NCBI GenBank assembly: GCA_964410485.1
Contig: CAYPHJ010000001.1
Location: 56,347-120,346 of the forward strand
Direction: 5' to 3'
DNA length: 64,000 nucleotides
DNA from: CAYPHJ01 sp964410485
GTDB taxonomy: Bacteria; Desulfobacterota; Binatia; UBA9968
Shown: positions 26,065 to 34,996 of the stretch, one piece after another
Position numbering within the stretch: the stretch's first letter is position 1
How the letters are laid out: every line of letters begins with the position of its first letter
Position numbers and translations under genes: made by a program
The notes under the pieces: model-generated
Told to the model about the DNA's origin: nothing
The model's input: the letters and a program-made list of their open reading frames with translations, nothing else
Database searches by the model: none

Positions 26065-27432
26065 ATGATGAAGCGGGACCGGATAGATATCGCTTATCCC
26101 AAGGCGCCGGAAAGCTTCGCCGTCGAGACAGCACCCAGAGAGCAGCTGCGACAGTGGCAAGAGGAAAGACTTGTTTCCCTCTACCGGCGTGCATGGAAGC
26201 ATGTTCCCTTCTATCGAAAGCGTTGGAAAAACGATGCACTGGGTCCTGATGACATTCGGAGCTTGGAGGATCTCTCAAGGCTTCCAGTCATCAGTAAAAG
26301 CGATTTCGAATCTGACCTCGTAGAGCACCCGCCGTTTGGTACCTTCCAGGGAGATTTTTCCGGTATTCGCGTTCACGCCAGCTCAGGCAGTTCCGGGAGT
26401 CCCAAACCGTTTTTTCAAACGCGAAACGATTGGGCAGTGATTGCCAACCTGTGGTCGCGCCGCCTATATGCGCAAGGAGTTCGCGCCGGCGACATCTTTC
26501 AAGTTGTTTTTTCATACTCTTTGTTCATCGCCGGCTTCACCGCTACAGAGGGGGCCATGAGGCTGGGCGCGATGATCATTCCCGCGGGGAGCGGCGCGGT
26601 GACGCCTAGCGAAAGGCAAATTCGCCTGCTTTCCCAATGGGGTACTACCGTAATCGCCGGCACACCGTCTTATATCTTGCATTTGGCCGATGTCGCGGAA
26701 CACATGGGGCTGCATTTGAAGCGAGACTTCAAGCTGCGCATCGGCATTCACACAGCCGAGCCGATGTCGGAGGCCGCCCGGAGGTCTATCGAAGCGCGCT
26801 GGGGAATCAAGGCCTACGACAACTTCGGCAGCGTAGAGACCGGAGCGCCGAGCTTCGAATGCCAGGAGCAGCACGGCTATCATATGAACGAAGATGCCTA
26901 CATCTTCGAAGTGCTTGACCGCGACACCATGACGCCGTTAAAGCCGGGAGAAGATGGAGTGGTGGTGGTGACGAGTCTTTTCAAGGAGGCGGCCCCTGTG
27001 ATTCGCTACAATCTGGAAGACATCAGTTCCATCGTCGATGATCCTTGTCCTTGCGGTAGAACCTTTCGAAGACTCATGAAGATCAAGGGCCGGTCAAGCG
27101 AGATGCTGAAGGTCCGCGGTGTGCCCTTTTATCCGACTGCCGTGGAGGGAGTGCTGGAAGATTTTCCCGAGTTGACAAAAGAATACCGGCTTGTGATCGA
27201 TCGCCTCGGCCAGCAAGACCGTGTGACGGTGCAGGTGGAGCGGCGATCGGCTGCGGATGGGAATGATCTTCGTTTGCTTCGGGAACGGCTCGAGCGGGCG
27301 CTGAAGGCGGTAACCGGTCTGGCCATAAGCGCAGAGTTGCTGCCTAAGGGAGAGCTAAGCCGGTCGCTGAAAGTTGAAGAAAGGATCAAGGCGAGGCGGA
27401 TTTGGGATCGAAGGGAAGAGAACAATGTTTAA
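26065..27432 (+). CDS. Phenylacetate-CoA ligase-like AMP-forming enzyme
   Basis: A 455 aa member of the PaaK branch of adenylate-forming enzymes, which joins an (aryl)carboxylate to CoA at the cost of ATP. The N-terminal part YRRAWKHVPFYRKRW is typical; the nucleotide loop is HASSGSSGSPKPFFQTRNDW; the later motifs YDNFGSVETGAPSFE, VIRYNLEDISSI and GRSSEMLKVRGV correspond to the A5-A8 region. PCPCG near residue 330 is the Cys pair seen in many PaaK relatives. The end overlaps the following UbiD gene by 8 bases. The acid is not identified; aromatic acid activation fits the decarboxylase beside it. Confidence 0.9.
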   Translation: MMKRDRIDIAYPKAPESFAVETAPREQLRQWQEERLVSLYRRAWKHVPFYRKRWKNDALGPDDIRSLEDLSRLPVISKSDFESDLVEHPPFGTFQGDFSGIRVHASSGSSGSPKPFFQTRNDWAVIANLWSRRLYAQGVRAGDIFQVVFSYSLFIAGFTATEGAMRLGAMIIPAGSGAVTPSERQIRLLSQWGTTVIAGTPSYILHLADVAEHMGLHLKRDFKLRIGIHTAEPMSEAARRSIEARWGIKAYDNFGSVETGAPSFECQEQHGYHMNEDAYIFEVLDRDTMTPLKPGEDGVVVVTSLFKEAAPVIRYNLEDISSIVDDPCPCGRTFRRLMKIKGRSSEMLKVRGVPFYPTAVEGVLEDFPELTKEYRLVIDRLGQQDRVTVQVERRSAADGNDLRLLRERLERALKAVTGLAISAELLPKGELSRSLKVEERIKARRIWDRREENNV

Positions 27433-28855
27433 CGACACCCGAGATTTCATGGAGACTCTGCGTGCCGGCGGGGACTTGCATGAGATCGAGAAGGAAGTTC
27501 ATTGGGATCTCGAGCTTGGCGCTGTGAGCCGGCTTGCCTGCGAGAAAGACGGCCCGGCGCTCTGGTTCAAGCGCATCACGGACTACCCGAAAGAGATCTC
27601 TGCTTTCGCCAATCCCATGGCCACCTGGCGGCGCGTTGCCTTGATGTTTGGATTGCCGCCAGATAGCTCTCTGAAACAGATCTACGCGGAATATGAAAGG
27701 CGTGAGGGGCGGTTGATTCCTCCGCTCACGGTAAAGACCGGTGTATGCAAAGACGTGGTTAAACTCGGGAGCGATGTCGATCTTTACGATCTGCCAGCCC
27801 CGATGTTGCACGAGGGCGACGGTGGTCGCTATCTTGGCACGTGGGATATCGCTGTCTCCCGCGACCCCAACACGGGTTGGGTCAACTGGGGCATGTACCG
27901 TTTCATGGTTTATGATTCCCAGCACCTGACCGGCTTTCCTCGTCCCACCAGCCATTTGGGTAAGGTGTTTCAGGATCATTATGTGGCAGAGAAGCAACCG
28001 ATGCCTATGGCGCTAGTTATCGGCGCCGACCCAATTTCCCATTTTACAGCGTCTGCGACGTACCATCTTGGCGGCGAGGAGGCGGCTCTGGCTGGCGGCT
28101 TGAGAGGCGCTCCTGTAGAGCTAGTCTCCTGTGAAACGAGCGATCTCTTCGTGCCCGCCCATGCCGAAATCATTGTTGAATGCGAGGTGCTGCCGAACTG
28201 TGTTGGCCTGGAGGGGCCCTATGGGGAGTACCCCGGGTACAGAACGGGAGAGATGGGCAACGGAATCCTCTGTCGCGTCACCGCTATTACGCATCGCGCG
28301 GATCCGATCCTTACGGTCGATGCCACCGGATACCGCGACGACAGCTCGACGATTACAGCCTTGACCGGCGCGGTTGCGATCAAGCGTAGACTCGAGCGCC
28401 ATGGATTACCGATCCTCGACGTCAATGTGCCCCGTGAAGGCGCGGTGCACATGGCCGTCATCGGGGTTAAATATGGCGGTAAACAGGTGGCGCAAGAGAT
28501 CTTGGAAACGCTCACCTCGCGGCGCGCTCTACTGTCGAAGATTTTTATCGTTGAGCAAGACGTGGACGTTTATGATTTGGGCCAAGTCCTTCATGCCTTT
28601 TCAACCAAGTGTCACCCGGCCCATGGGATTCATGTGACGCATTACGAAGGTCGCGCCAACACTCTGACGCCTTGTTACAGCCAGAGAGAAAGGGCTCTAC
28701 AAAAAGGCGCTACGGTTCTTTACGACTGCACGTGGCCGGGGGAGTGGTCGCGGGAATGGGAGGTCCCGGTCAAAGCGACTTTTAATACGATCTTCCCGGA
28801 TCCGATAAAAAACAAAATCTTATCAAACTGGAACTCCTATGGCTTTAAAGACTGA
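27425..28855 (+). CDS. UbiD-family decarboxylase, copy 1
   Basis: A 476 aa decarboxylase that would use prenylated FMN. Signature elements: LHEGDGGRYLGTWDIAVSRD, VNWGMYRFMVYD, GADPISHFTASA and the catalytic Glu loop LEGPYGEYPGYR. The start at 27425 (MFNDTRDFMETL) overlaps the ligase gene and has GGGAAGAG upstream. Its stop overlaps the next small gene by 17 bases. No ubiX-type prenyltransferase is in the window, so the cofactor must come from elsewhere. Likely substrates are aromatic or unsaturated acids; the CoA ligase next to it suggests a pathway that handles an aromatic acid. Confidence 0.92.
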   Translation: MFNDTRDFMETLRAGGDLHEIEKEVHWDLELGAVSRLACEKDGPALWFKRITDYPKEISAFANPMATWRRVALMFGLPPDSSLKQIYAEYERREGRLIPPLTVKTGVCKDVVKLGSDVDLYDLPAPMLHEGDGGRYLGTWDIAVSRDPNTGWVNWGMYRFMVYDSQHLTGFPRPTSHLGKVFQDHYVAEKQPMPMALVIGADPISHFTASATYHLGGEEAALAGGLRGAPVELVSCETSDLFVPAHAEIIVECEVLPNCVGLEGPYGEYPGYRTGEMGNGILCRVTAITHRADPILTVDATGYRDDSSTITALTGAVAIKRRLERHGLPILDVNVPREGAVHMAVIGVKYGGKQVAQEILETLTSRRALLSKIFIVEQDVDVYDLGQVLHAFSTKCHPAHGIHVTHYEGRANTLTPCYSQRERALQKGATVLYDCTWPGEWSREWEVPVKATFNTIFPDPIKNKILSNWNSYGFKD

Positions 28856-29156
28856 AAAACAAACTTGGGAGACGTTTCTACGTTACCCCGGTGACCTCCA
28901 CGAGGGCATCGAGATCCCGCTGGTTCTGCGCGATCTAAGTTCAGGACGGAAAAAATATCAAATGCGCCACGTCGTTGCCGTGGTGAGCCGGAAACCTGAG
29001 GACATCACCGTTATGGATCGGCTGCAAGTCCGCACAGTGGTCGGAATCCTCCTGCCACAATCCTGGGGCGTAAAAATTTTACGAGAGCTACCGATTGAAT
29101 TACCGGGACGACCCTACCACGATTTTTATGACGCCCTGAGAAAGGCCGCTGGTTAA
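28839..29156 (+). CDS. Unknown 105 aa protein coupled to UbiD
   Basis: A 105 aa protein with no family that I recognise. It starts inside the last 17 bases of ubiD, so its translation is coupled to that gene. Readable features: ETFLRYPGDLHEGIEIPLVL, then a beta-rich stretch KYQMRHVVAVVSRKPEDI and VRTVVGILLPQSWGVKIL, without signal peptide or membrane segment. It could be a small subunit, a flavin-binding helper or a specificity factor for the decarboxylase. That guess rests on coupling only. Confidence 0.75.
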   Translation: MALKTEKQTWETFLRYPGDLHEGIEIPLVLRDLSSGRKKYQMRHVVAVVSRKPEDITVMDRLQVRTVVGILLPQSWGVKILRELPIELPGRPYHDFYDALRKAAG

Positions 29157-29247
29157 GCGCGATTCGTATTATCGGTTACATTGACAGGACGGGGACAATC
29201 ATAGTAGGCGGGCTTTAGGGAAAAAATCACAGCGTGAGGTGACGCAT

Positions 29248-30330
29248 ATGAAGCGGCGAAGCGTTTTTTTGGTTGTATTGTTTTTTCTTGTCCTGAGCTT
29301 TATCTATTGGTCGTCTGGCGCAGCTCACGCCTTCACCGAAGGGAAATCCTTGGTAATACTCGTTGGCGTGCCGCCGGGAGGCGGCCATGACCTCGAGGCG
29401 CGAGTGATTGCGCGACACTTACCTAAGTACCTTCCGGGCAAGCCGTCGATCATTGTTCAGCACATGCCTGGCGCAGGCGGCGCTATAATGGCCACTCATC
29501 TCTATGGTCGGGCGAAGCCGGATGGTCTTACCGTGGGACTCATCGGCCGACCCGCTCTTCTCACGCGCGCTCTACAACGAGACGAGGTCAAGTACGATCC
29601 GGCCCGGATGCCGGCGGTTTTTGCGGCGCACAATGGCGCCGTGGACTTCGTGCGTGATTTCGTCAATGCACGGACGGCGCGCGATCTTATCAAGGCGGAT
29701 GCATCCCAGATCGTCGTCGGAGGTCGCTCGCCAACTGATTCCTCCTGCCTGAGCGGCAAGCTCGTGCTCGACTTGTTGGGAATCAAGGGGTATAAGGCCG
29801 TTTGCGCTTATCCGGGAACAGGCCCTATCAGAGCCGCTATGGAAAGGGGTGAGGTCAGCTTCTTCAATGCCATTGACTCGCATCTGGTGGCCGGTGGCGC
29901 GTTTGCGGAGATGGCCGAAAAAAGAATGGTGGTCCCGCTCTGGCAGCACGGTTTTCTCACGCTAGACGGGAAAATCGTTCGGTCCGCGCTTCTGCCTGAC
30001 ATTGTTACCTTGGAGGAGGTCTATCAAGAACTGCGCGGAACCCGCCCTTCGGGCGTGCATTGGGACGCGGTCAAGGCAATTTCCAATCTGGCGTTGCAGC
30101 GCACCTATATTCTCCCGCCCAATGTGCAACCCGCCCGGATTCAGACATTACGGCAGGCATTCGATCAGATGGCTGTCGACGCGGCGTTTGTGTCCGATTG
30201 GGAGAAGGCCTTCGGGCAGAAGTTCGTGACCAGCCACGTGCCCACCCAGCTCGCCGAGCAGATGAAACAAGACTTTCTAAAGCCCGCCCCATGGCAGGAG
30301 TTCGTTGCCAAGGAGGTGGTCAAGCGCTAA
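29248..30330 (+). CDS. Bug-type (TTT family) periplasmic binding protein, copy 2
   Basis: A 360 aa receptor with a signal peptide (residues about 1-30: VFLVVLFFLVLSFIYW, then AAHAF). The mature part starts FTEGKSLVILVGVPPGGGHD and continues HMPGAGGAIMATHLYGRAKP, the same landmarks as the gene at 18633. GAGGTG precedes ATG 29248. It follows the UbiD operon by 91 bases and probably captures a related carboxylate. Again no TctA/B permease is present in the window. Confidence 0.9.
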   Translation: MKRRSVFLVVLFFLVLSFIYWSSGAAHAFTEGKSLVILVGVPPGGGHDLEARVIARHLPKYLPGKPSIIVQHMPGAGGAIMATHLYGRAKPDGLTVGLIGRPALLTRALQRDEVKYDPARMPAVFAAHNGAVDFVRDFVNARTARDLIKADASQIVVGGRSPTDSSCLSGKLVLDLLGIKGYKAVCAYPGTGPIRAAMERGEVSFFNAIDSHLVAGGAFAEMAEKRMVVPLWQHGFLTLDGKIVRSALLPDIVTLEEVYQELRGTRPSGVHWDAVKAISNLALQRTYILPPNVQPARIQTLRQAFDQMAVDAAFVSDWEKAFGQKFVTSHVPTQLAEQMKQDFLKPAPWQEFVAKEVVKR

Positions 30331-30360
30331 ATCAACCGCTTATCATCTTGTAGAATCGTA

Positions 30361-30382
30361 GGGCGGACCTATATGTCCGCCC
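30361..30382. repeat. Short GGGCGGAC inverted repeat
   Basis: GGGCGGAC and GTCCGCCC form a perfect 8-base stem with the loop CTATAT. With the flanking GTA on the left it matches the widespread GTAGGGCGGAC...GTCCGCCC spacer element of environmental genomes. It may also help to end transcription of the binding-protein gene, although no T-run follows. Confidence 0.6.
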
Positions 30383-30401
30383 ATGGCGCGGTGAGGGGCC
30401 G

Positions 30402-31604
30402 ATGAATTTCGGAATTGATTGTTTACTGGAAGAGCGCGCCTTGCGAAAACCTTTGCACGGTCGTCGCATCGCGCTACTTGCCCATCCGGCCTCGGTGACC
30501 AGCAATCTCGTTCACTCGCTGGATGCTCTCGCATCGCTGCAAGATATTCACCTGGTTGCGGCTTTCGGTCCACAGCACGGGTTGCGCGGTGATAAGCAGG
30601 ACAACATGATCGAGTCCCCTGATTTTGTCGATCCGGTCCACGGAATTCCTGTTTTTAGCCTCTACGGCGAGGTTCGCCGTCCGACGGCGGCAATGATGGA
30701 CACTTTCGATGTTCTCCTGATCGATCTTCAAGACTTGGGTTGTCGGATTTATACTTTCATTACCACTCTACGTTATCTTCTCGAGGCCGCCGCAGAGCAG
30801 GACAAAATCGTGTGGGTACTCGACCGGCCCAATCCTGCCGGGCGTCCTGTCGAAGGGCTAAAACTGCGGCCGGGCTGGGAGAGCTTTGTCGGCGCGGGAC
30901 CAGTTCCCATGCGCCATGGGCTTACGTTGGGTGAACTGGCAAAGTGGTTCGTGAAGACTCTTGGGCTCGACCTCGAATGCGAAGTGGTCACAATGAATGG
31001 CTGGCGGCCGTCGAGTGCACCGGGATACGGTTGGCCTCTTGGCGAGCGGACGTGGGTGAACCCGAGCCCGAACGCGCCCAGTCTGTCGATGGCGCGTTGC
31101 TATCCGGGGACCGTCATGCTCGAAGGTACCACGCTTTCGGAGGGGCGAGGTACGACCCGCCCTTTGGAGATTTTTGGCGCGCCGGACCTTGACCCGCGCG
31201 CTCTAACGGCGCAAATGGAGGCGCTGGCGCCACAGTGGATGCGCGGCTGCCGCCTGCGGCAGTGTTGGTTTGAGCCGACGTTTCACAAGCATGCAGGCGG
31301 ATTGTGCGCGGGGATCCAAATCCACGTGGACGATCCAAGCTACGATCATGACGCGTTTCGACCCTGGCGGCTTATAGCGCTGGTGCTCAAATCGTTGCGC
31401 AAGTTGCAGCCGGATTATCATCTCTGGCGCGACTTCACCTACGAGTACGAGCACGAGCGGCTCGCCATCGATCTAATCAATGGAAGCGAGTTGTTGCGGA
31501 CGTGGGTGGACGATTCCGCTGCTGCTCCCGCCGATCTCGAAGCCCTTACCACCCGAGATGAAGCCGCCTGGCTAAGTGAGCGCGAATCGGTCCTACTCTA
31601 CTAG
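30402..31604 (+). CDS. NamZ-like exo-beta-N-acetylmuramidase (DUF1343)
   Basis: A 400 aa protein of the DUF1343 family, shown in Bacteroidetes and Bacillus to remove MurNAc from the non-reducing end of peptidoglycan fragments. Family landmarks: ALLAHPASVTSN, AAFGPQHGLRGDKQDNM, FSLYGEVRRPT, DVLLIDLQDLGCRIYTFI, WVLDRPNPAGR and LEGTTLSEGRGTTRPLEIFG. No signal peptide is evident, so it acts in the cytosol or its export signal is unusual. It would complement the murein recycling genes at 52482-56063. It starts right after the short inverted repeat. Confidence 0.92.
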   Translation: MNFGIDCLLEERALRKPLHGRRIALLAHPASVTSNLVHSLDALASLQDIHLVAAFGPQHGLRGDKQDNMIESPDFVDPVHGIPVFSLYGEVRRPTAAMMDTFDVLLIDLQDLGCRIYTFITTLRYLLEAAAEQDKIVWVLDRPNPAGRPVEGLKLRPGWESFVGAGPVPMRHGLTLGELAKWFVKTLGLDLECEVVTMNGWRPSSAPGYGWPLGERTWVNPSPNAPSLSMARCYPGTVMLEGTTLSEGRGTTRPLEIFGAPDLDPRALTAQMEALAPQWMRGCRLRQCWFEPTFHKHAGGLCAGIQIHVDDPSYDHDAFRPWRLIALVLKSLRKLQPDYHLWRDFTYEYEHERLAIDLINGSELLRTWVDDSAAAPADLEALTTRDEAAWLSERESVLLY

Positions 31605-31605
31605 G

Positions 31606-31640
31606 GTTCAAAATTCAAAGGTTCAAACGGTCAAAGGGTG
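31606..31640. repeat. TTCAAA-type short tandem repeat
   Basis: Four imperfect units: GTTCAAAA, TTCAAAGG, TTCAAACG, GTCAAAGG. It starts just after the muramidase stop. The rest of the 286-base gap up to 31890 shows no gene. Confidence 0.55.
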
Positions 31641-31890
31641 AGAACCTTGCAGCTGGAATGTTGAACGTTCATTTCCGCGTTAATCGAGCCGCTGAGCCTC
31701 TGAGCGGAGTGCGGGCCAGCAACCCCAATTATCTTCGCACAGATAAGAATCCAGCACGGCAAAGCTCTTAGGTTTGAGAAAAACTGCGGGTCCCGCTGGC
31801 TTTTACGCTCGGTGAAAGCGTTTCCCGAGCATGGCACCGCTCTTGCTCCTTCCACTTAACTAAATTTTTGGCGATGACTAAGGGGGGAGT

Positions 31891-32607
31891 ATGTTTACCG
31901 ATAAGATCGAACTCAAGGACTTTGACAAGATGGATCCTGAATACAAGGAGCTTTTGGGGCGTGTGTTGACGATTCAGGCCGACTGCGAGATCGGCGGTCC
32001 ACATCTTTACGTTCAAAAAATGCTGCCAGCGGCTCCGACGAAACTCGATCAGCTTATCGTTGCGCGCACGGCAGCGGAGGAAATCGACCATTATCGGAAA
32101 ATCGCGCGCGTCGCCGGAGATGCCGGTGTGGATGTTTCCTTTGTCCTCAGTCAACCGAATGAAAAGCGCTACGTCGACGCTTTCCGCGGGCTTATCACCA
32201 CGTGGGAAGACAACGCCGTGTTTGGCTTTCTCATCGATCGTGTTGGACGTTATCAGTTGGAAGAATTCTACGACTGCAGCTACCTGCCGCTGCAGCGGAT
32301 TCTACCCGACATTGTAACGGAAGAATTGGGGCATATTGAATACGGGTACAACAAAACCGTCGAGTTGCTATCCAAAGGCGACGAACAAAAGGAACGCGTG
32401 CAGAAGGCAATCGACTATTGGTATATCAGGGCGCTCGACATGTTTGGCCGCAGTGGTTCGAAGCGCGCCGAAAGGTATCGTTATTGGGGGCTCAAGCGGC
32501 GCGCGAACGAACAGGCGCGCGACGACTACATTAAAGAGGTGAACCCGATTCTGTTAAAGATGGGGCTCGAGATTCCCGATCCGCTTGCAGGGCGACGTTA
32601 TCTTTAA
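31891..32607 (+). CDS. PaaA-like di-iron (ferritin-fold) oxygenase subunit, stand-alone
   Basis: A 238 aa four-helix protein related to the catalytic subunit PaaA/BoxB-type of phenylacetyl-CoA epoxidase. Di-iron ligands fit the pattern E, ExxH, E, ExxH: Glu33 (DCEIGG), Glu64 and His67 (AAEEIDHYRK), Glu124 (YQLEEFYD), and Glu145 and His148 (TEELGHIEYG). The usual partner genes (paaBCDE) are absent here, so it needs a reductase from elsewhere or does another job. It is shorter than PaaA of E. coli (about 310 aa). A strong GGGGGGAG precedes the ATG. A 64 aa protein follows 17 bases later. Confidence 0.8.
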   Translation: MFTDKIELKDFDKMDPEYKELLGRVLTIQADCEIGGPHLYVQKMLPAAPTKLDQLIVARTAAEEIDHYRKIARVAGDAGVDVSFVLSQPNEKRYVDAFRGLITTWEDNAVFGFLIDRVGRYQLEEFYDCSYLPLQRILPDIVTEELGHIEYGYNKTVELLSKGDEQKERVQKAIDYWYIRALDMFGRSGSKRAERYRYWGLKRRANEQARDDYIKEVNPILLKMGLEIPDPLAGRRYL

Positions 32608-32624
32608 CGGTGAAAGGAAGTCAC

Positions 32625-32819
32625 ATGCCACAACCAGCGCCAAATACTGAAAAGCTCGATGAGCATCTATTGGAAGTTGTGCAAGCTTTACACCGGGCGG
32701 TAAGGCAGGGAATCCCGCGTGCGAGAGAGCCAGCGGTCGTCGACCGCACAATTGCGGATTGTCGAGAAATTCTGGATGTCGTCATGGAAGGTAAAGTCGA
32801 GGAGTGGCTCAATCCGTGA
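32625..32819 (+). CDS. Small protein downstream of the di-iron protein
   Basis: A 64 aa acidic protein that I do not recognise; it is probably all helix (LDEHLLEVVQALHRAVRQG, then ADCREILDVVMEG). ATG 32625 has GAAAGGAAG upstream. Its position 17 bases after the di-iron gene suggests a two-gene unit, perhaps a small accessory subunit. No function can be given. Confidence 0.65.
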   Translation: MPQPAPNTEKLDEHLLEVVQALHRAVRQGIPRAREPAVVDRTIADCREILDVVMEGKVEEWLNP

Positions 32820-32833
32820 ATTGACAATGGGGA

Positions 32834-33859
32834 TTAGTGAGTTGCGGTCAGGCCTAGTTTGAGAATGCGCTGAATCATCGCTTCATAAGAAAGTCCCGCT
32901 TTCACCGCGGACTGTGCAAATTCATCCTCGCGCTCCAGATTCGGATTGGGGTTGGCCTCCAAAACCACGATTTCGCCCTCGGGTGTGATCCGCAAGTCGA
33001 TTCGACCGTAACCGCGGATGCGCAACGCCCGGTAAGTCGCTTTGCAAATCCGCACAATTTGTTGTGCCAGGCCATTCTCGATGGGTTGGGCGAAGACATT
33101 CCTAATGCCCCAACGTTGTCGATAGGCATCGTCCCATTTCGCTTTGTAAGTCGAAAACTTCGGCTGGTCGGCCGGCATCTCGGAAAAAATAACCTCACGG
33201 AAGGGGAAGACGCTTAGCCGATCGTTGCCGAGGATGCTTACGTAAAGTTCGCGACCTTCAATATACTCCTCGGCGAGCGCTTCCTGATTCATCCGCTCAT
33301 GGATGAATCGGACGCGTTCTTCAAAGCCTTCATCGGTGTCAACAAAAGAGTCGAGAGATATTCCACAAGAGCCCTCTTCTCTCAACGGCTTAATGAAGAG
33401 TGGGAATTCGAGCCGTTTTGGACGCTTTATGGTCGAGCCCGGAGAAAAGATGGCAAAACTCGGCACCCGAATGTTGTGGTAGGCCAATAATTCTTTTGCC
33501 ATCCCTTTGTTTTTGCACAGAGTCAGTCCGGTGGGACTCGAACCTGTGTAGGGCACATCCATCATTTCCAGCAGCCCGGCGACATTACGATCATAGGCTG
33601 AAACCTCGTTGAAGTGCTCGGTAAGATTGAAGACGACATCGGGAGGATGAGCTTTGATTTCGTCAATGATCATTCCAGGTTCGTCCCAAATACCGAGGGT
33701 TCGTACTTCATGTCCCAGTTTTTCAAGCGCGTCAATGACGTGCGCCTCGGCGGCCCACCACTTGTCTGTTTTTAATTCTTTGGAAAAATCCTGATCCGCC
33801 GGGGGTGTACCGGCAGTGTCGAACAGGACCAGAACTTTGTACCGTTTTCGCGCTTGCAC
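32834..33859 (-). CDS. ATP-grasp ligase, D-Ala-D-Ala ligase-like
   Basis: A 341 aa ATP-grasp enzyme. The N-terminal domain (to about residue 100) has VVFNLTEHFNEVSAYD in place of the usual ddl VFxxLHG segment. The central part (ELLAYHNIRVPSFAIF, FIKPLREEGSCGISLDSFV) and the metal-binding end RIDLRITPEGEIVVLEANPNPN are typical. It would join a carboxylate to an amine through an acyl phosphate. True ddl enzymes have a different N-terminus, so a peptide or amino acid ligase of other specificity is more likely. It lies 5 bases after a zinc peptidase gene, so both form one unit. Confidence 0.85.
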   Translation of the reverse strand: MQARKRYKVLVLFDTAGTPPADQDFSKELKTDKWWAAEAHVIDALEKLGHEVRTLGIWDEPGMIIDEIKAHPPDVVFNLTEHFNEVSAYDRNVAGLLEMMDVPYTGSSPTGLTLCKNKGMAKELLAYHNIRVPSFAIFSPGSTIKRPKRLEFPLFIKPLREEGSCGISLDSFVDTDEGFEERVRFIHERMNQEALAEEYIEGRELYVSILGNDRLSVFPFREVIFSEMPADQPKFSTYKAKWDDAYRQRWGIRNVFAQPIENGLAQQIVRICKATYRALRIRGYGRIDLRITPEGEIVVLEANPNPNLEREDEFAQSAVKAGLSYEAMIQRILKLGLTATH

Positions 33860-33864
33860 GTTTG

Positions 33865-34920
33865 TCAGGACTCTTTGAATTTACCGGTCAATCGGTAATG
33901 GGAAGCAAGGGTTGCGAGATAGGCGGCGATCTCGACGCCGGCGGCATCCGAGCGCAGCCGCAAGTCCAACTCAGCGCAGCGCTCAGTCAGCGCGCGAAGC
34001 AGGCGTCTGACGGTGAACTTGGGCTCTCCGGTCCACGTGGATACCGCATTCAATATCGGTCTCATCGACCGCCGCAAAAAGATGGCAGCCCTCTCACCAT
34101 TCGGCTCTGCAGCCGGTTCGGCAAAAAGCTTTTTCAGGTCTGCGTCGAAAAAATCGGGAAAGTCTTGTGCGTAGGTGCGCCGGCGTCTCTTGTAATAGGC
34201 TTCCAGCCGGGACCGCAAACGTGCCGCTTCACCCATCTTGGCGCGCGAAAACACTCGCGGCGGCTTGCGGACCAGCTTCGCCATCAGCGCATCGACGTAT
34301 TCCAGTTTGCTCAGGGCTTTCCACCCTTGATACTGCCGTTTCCAATCCAATCCGGGTGTGAGCCAGATGGCGAGGGTCTCGGCAAAGTCCTCTTCAGGGT
34401 GGCTTTGAGCATACCAACCTTCCAAATGGCGCACGAACCGTTTGCTATAGGGCCGGGCACGATAGCTTTCGGAATATTCCAGGGAGGGAGGACCAAACAC
34501 TTTCTGCCAGTGCCGGTCTTTTTCGAGCAGGTAACTATGGTTGAGGACATGGCCCATCTCATGGCGCAGAAGCCGCATGCACCAGGATTCGGTACCGCCT
34601 TCGACTTCGAGCATCATCTTTTCCTCGAGCTTTTTGAGGCGGGGATGAGCGAGATAAAAGGGTATGGCGATGGCGGCCGATCCTTCGGGACAGAACCATT
34701 CGCTGCCGAGATAGCAGAGCGGCCTGATGGAGAGTCCTTTTGCTTCGAGCTCCTGGTAAAATTTCTGAATGCGCGGCTCCAGCTCCGTGCCGGCTATCTT
34801 CAGCTGCAAATCACAAATGCGCATTTGCAGCAACTCATCATCGCTCAAGGTGGCAAGGTCCGGCGCAGCAACCGGCCGTTTTGCGGCCGGCGCTGTGGCG
34901 CCAGGGTCAGAATCGTCCAT
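33865..34920 (-). CDS. Putative zinc metallopeptidase (HExxH) paired with ATP-grasp ligase
   Basis: A 351 aa protein. The zinc motif is HEMGH in LLRHEMGHVLNHSY (around residue 120) with a possible third ligand in EEDFAETLAIWLTPG some 60 residues later. N- and C-terminal parts are charged, without signal peptide or membrane span, so it is cytosolic by sequence. The family is annotated only as putative zinc-binding metallopeptidase in genomes I know. It is the first gene of a two-gene operon with the ATP-grasp ligase (5 bases apart), which suggests making and trimming of the same peptide or tag. Confidence 0.75.
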   Translation of the reverse strand: MDDSDPGATAPAAKRPVAAPDLATLSDDELLQMRICDLQLKIAGTELEPRIQKFYQELEAKGLSIRPLCYLGSEWFCPEGSAAIAIPFYLAHPRLKKLEEKMMLEVEGGTESWCMRLLRHEMGHVLNHSYLLEKDRHWQKVFGPPSLEYSESYRARPYSKRFVRHLEGWYAQSHPEEDFAETLAIWLTPGLDWKRQYQGWKALSKLEYVDALMAKLVRKPPRVFSRAKMGEAARLRSRLEAYYKRRRRTYAQDFPDFFDADLKKLFAEPAAEPNGERAAIFLRRSMRPILNAVSTWTGEPKFTVRRLLRALTERCAELDLRLRSDAAGVEIAAYLATLASHYRLTGKFKES

Positions 34921-34996
34921 GGTCCGCTATAATAGCAAAGGGAGAGAATACCGGCCACTGACGATGCTAGTCCTGCACAGATGGTGCCTCTGTCGG

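Noticed and set aside
33520..33560. A tRNA-like stretch GGGACTCGAACC
   Set aside because: It lies inside the ATP-grasp gene, in frame with a conserved protein part, and no cloverleaf can be drawn around it.
32834..33859. A second cell-wall D-Ala-D-Ala ligase (ddl)
   Set aside because: The N-terminal domain lacks the ddl-type motifs and the gene sits with a peptidase, not with murein genes.
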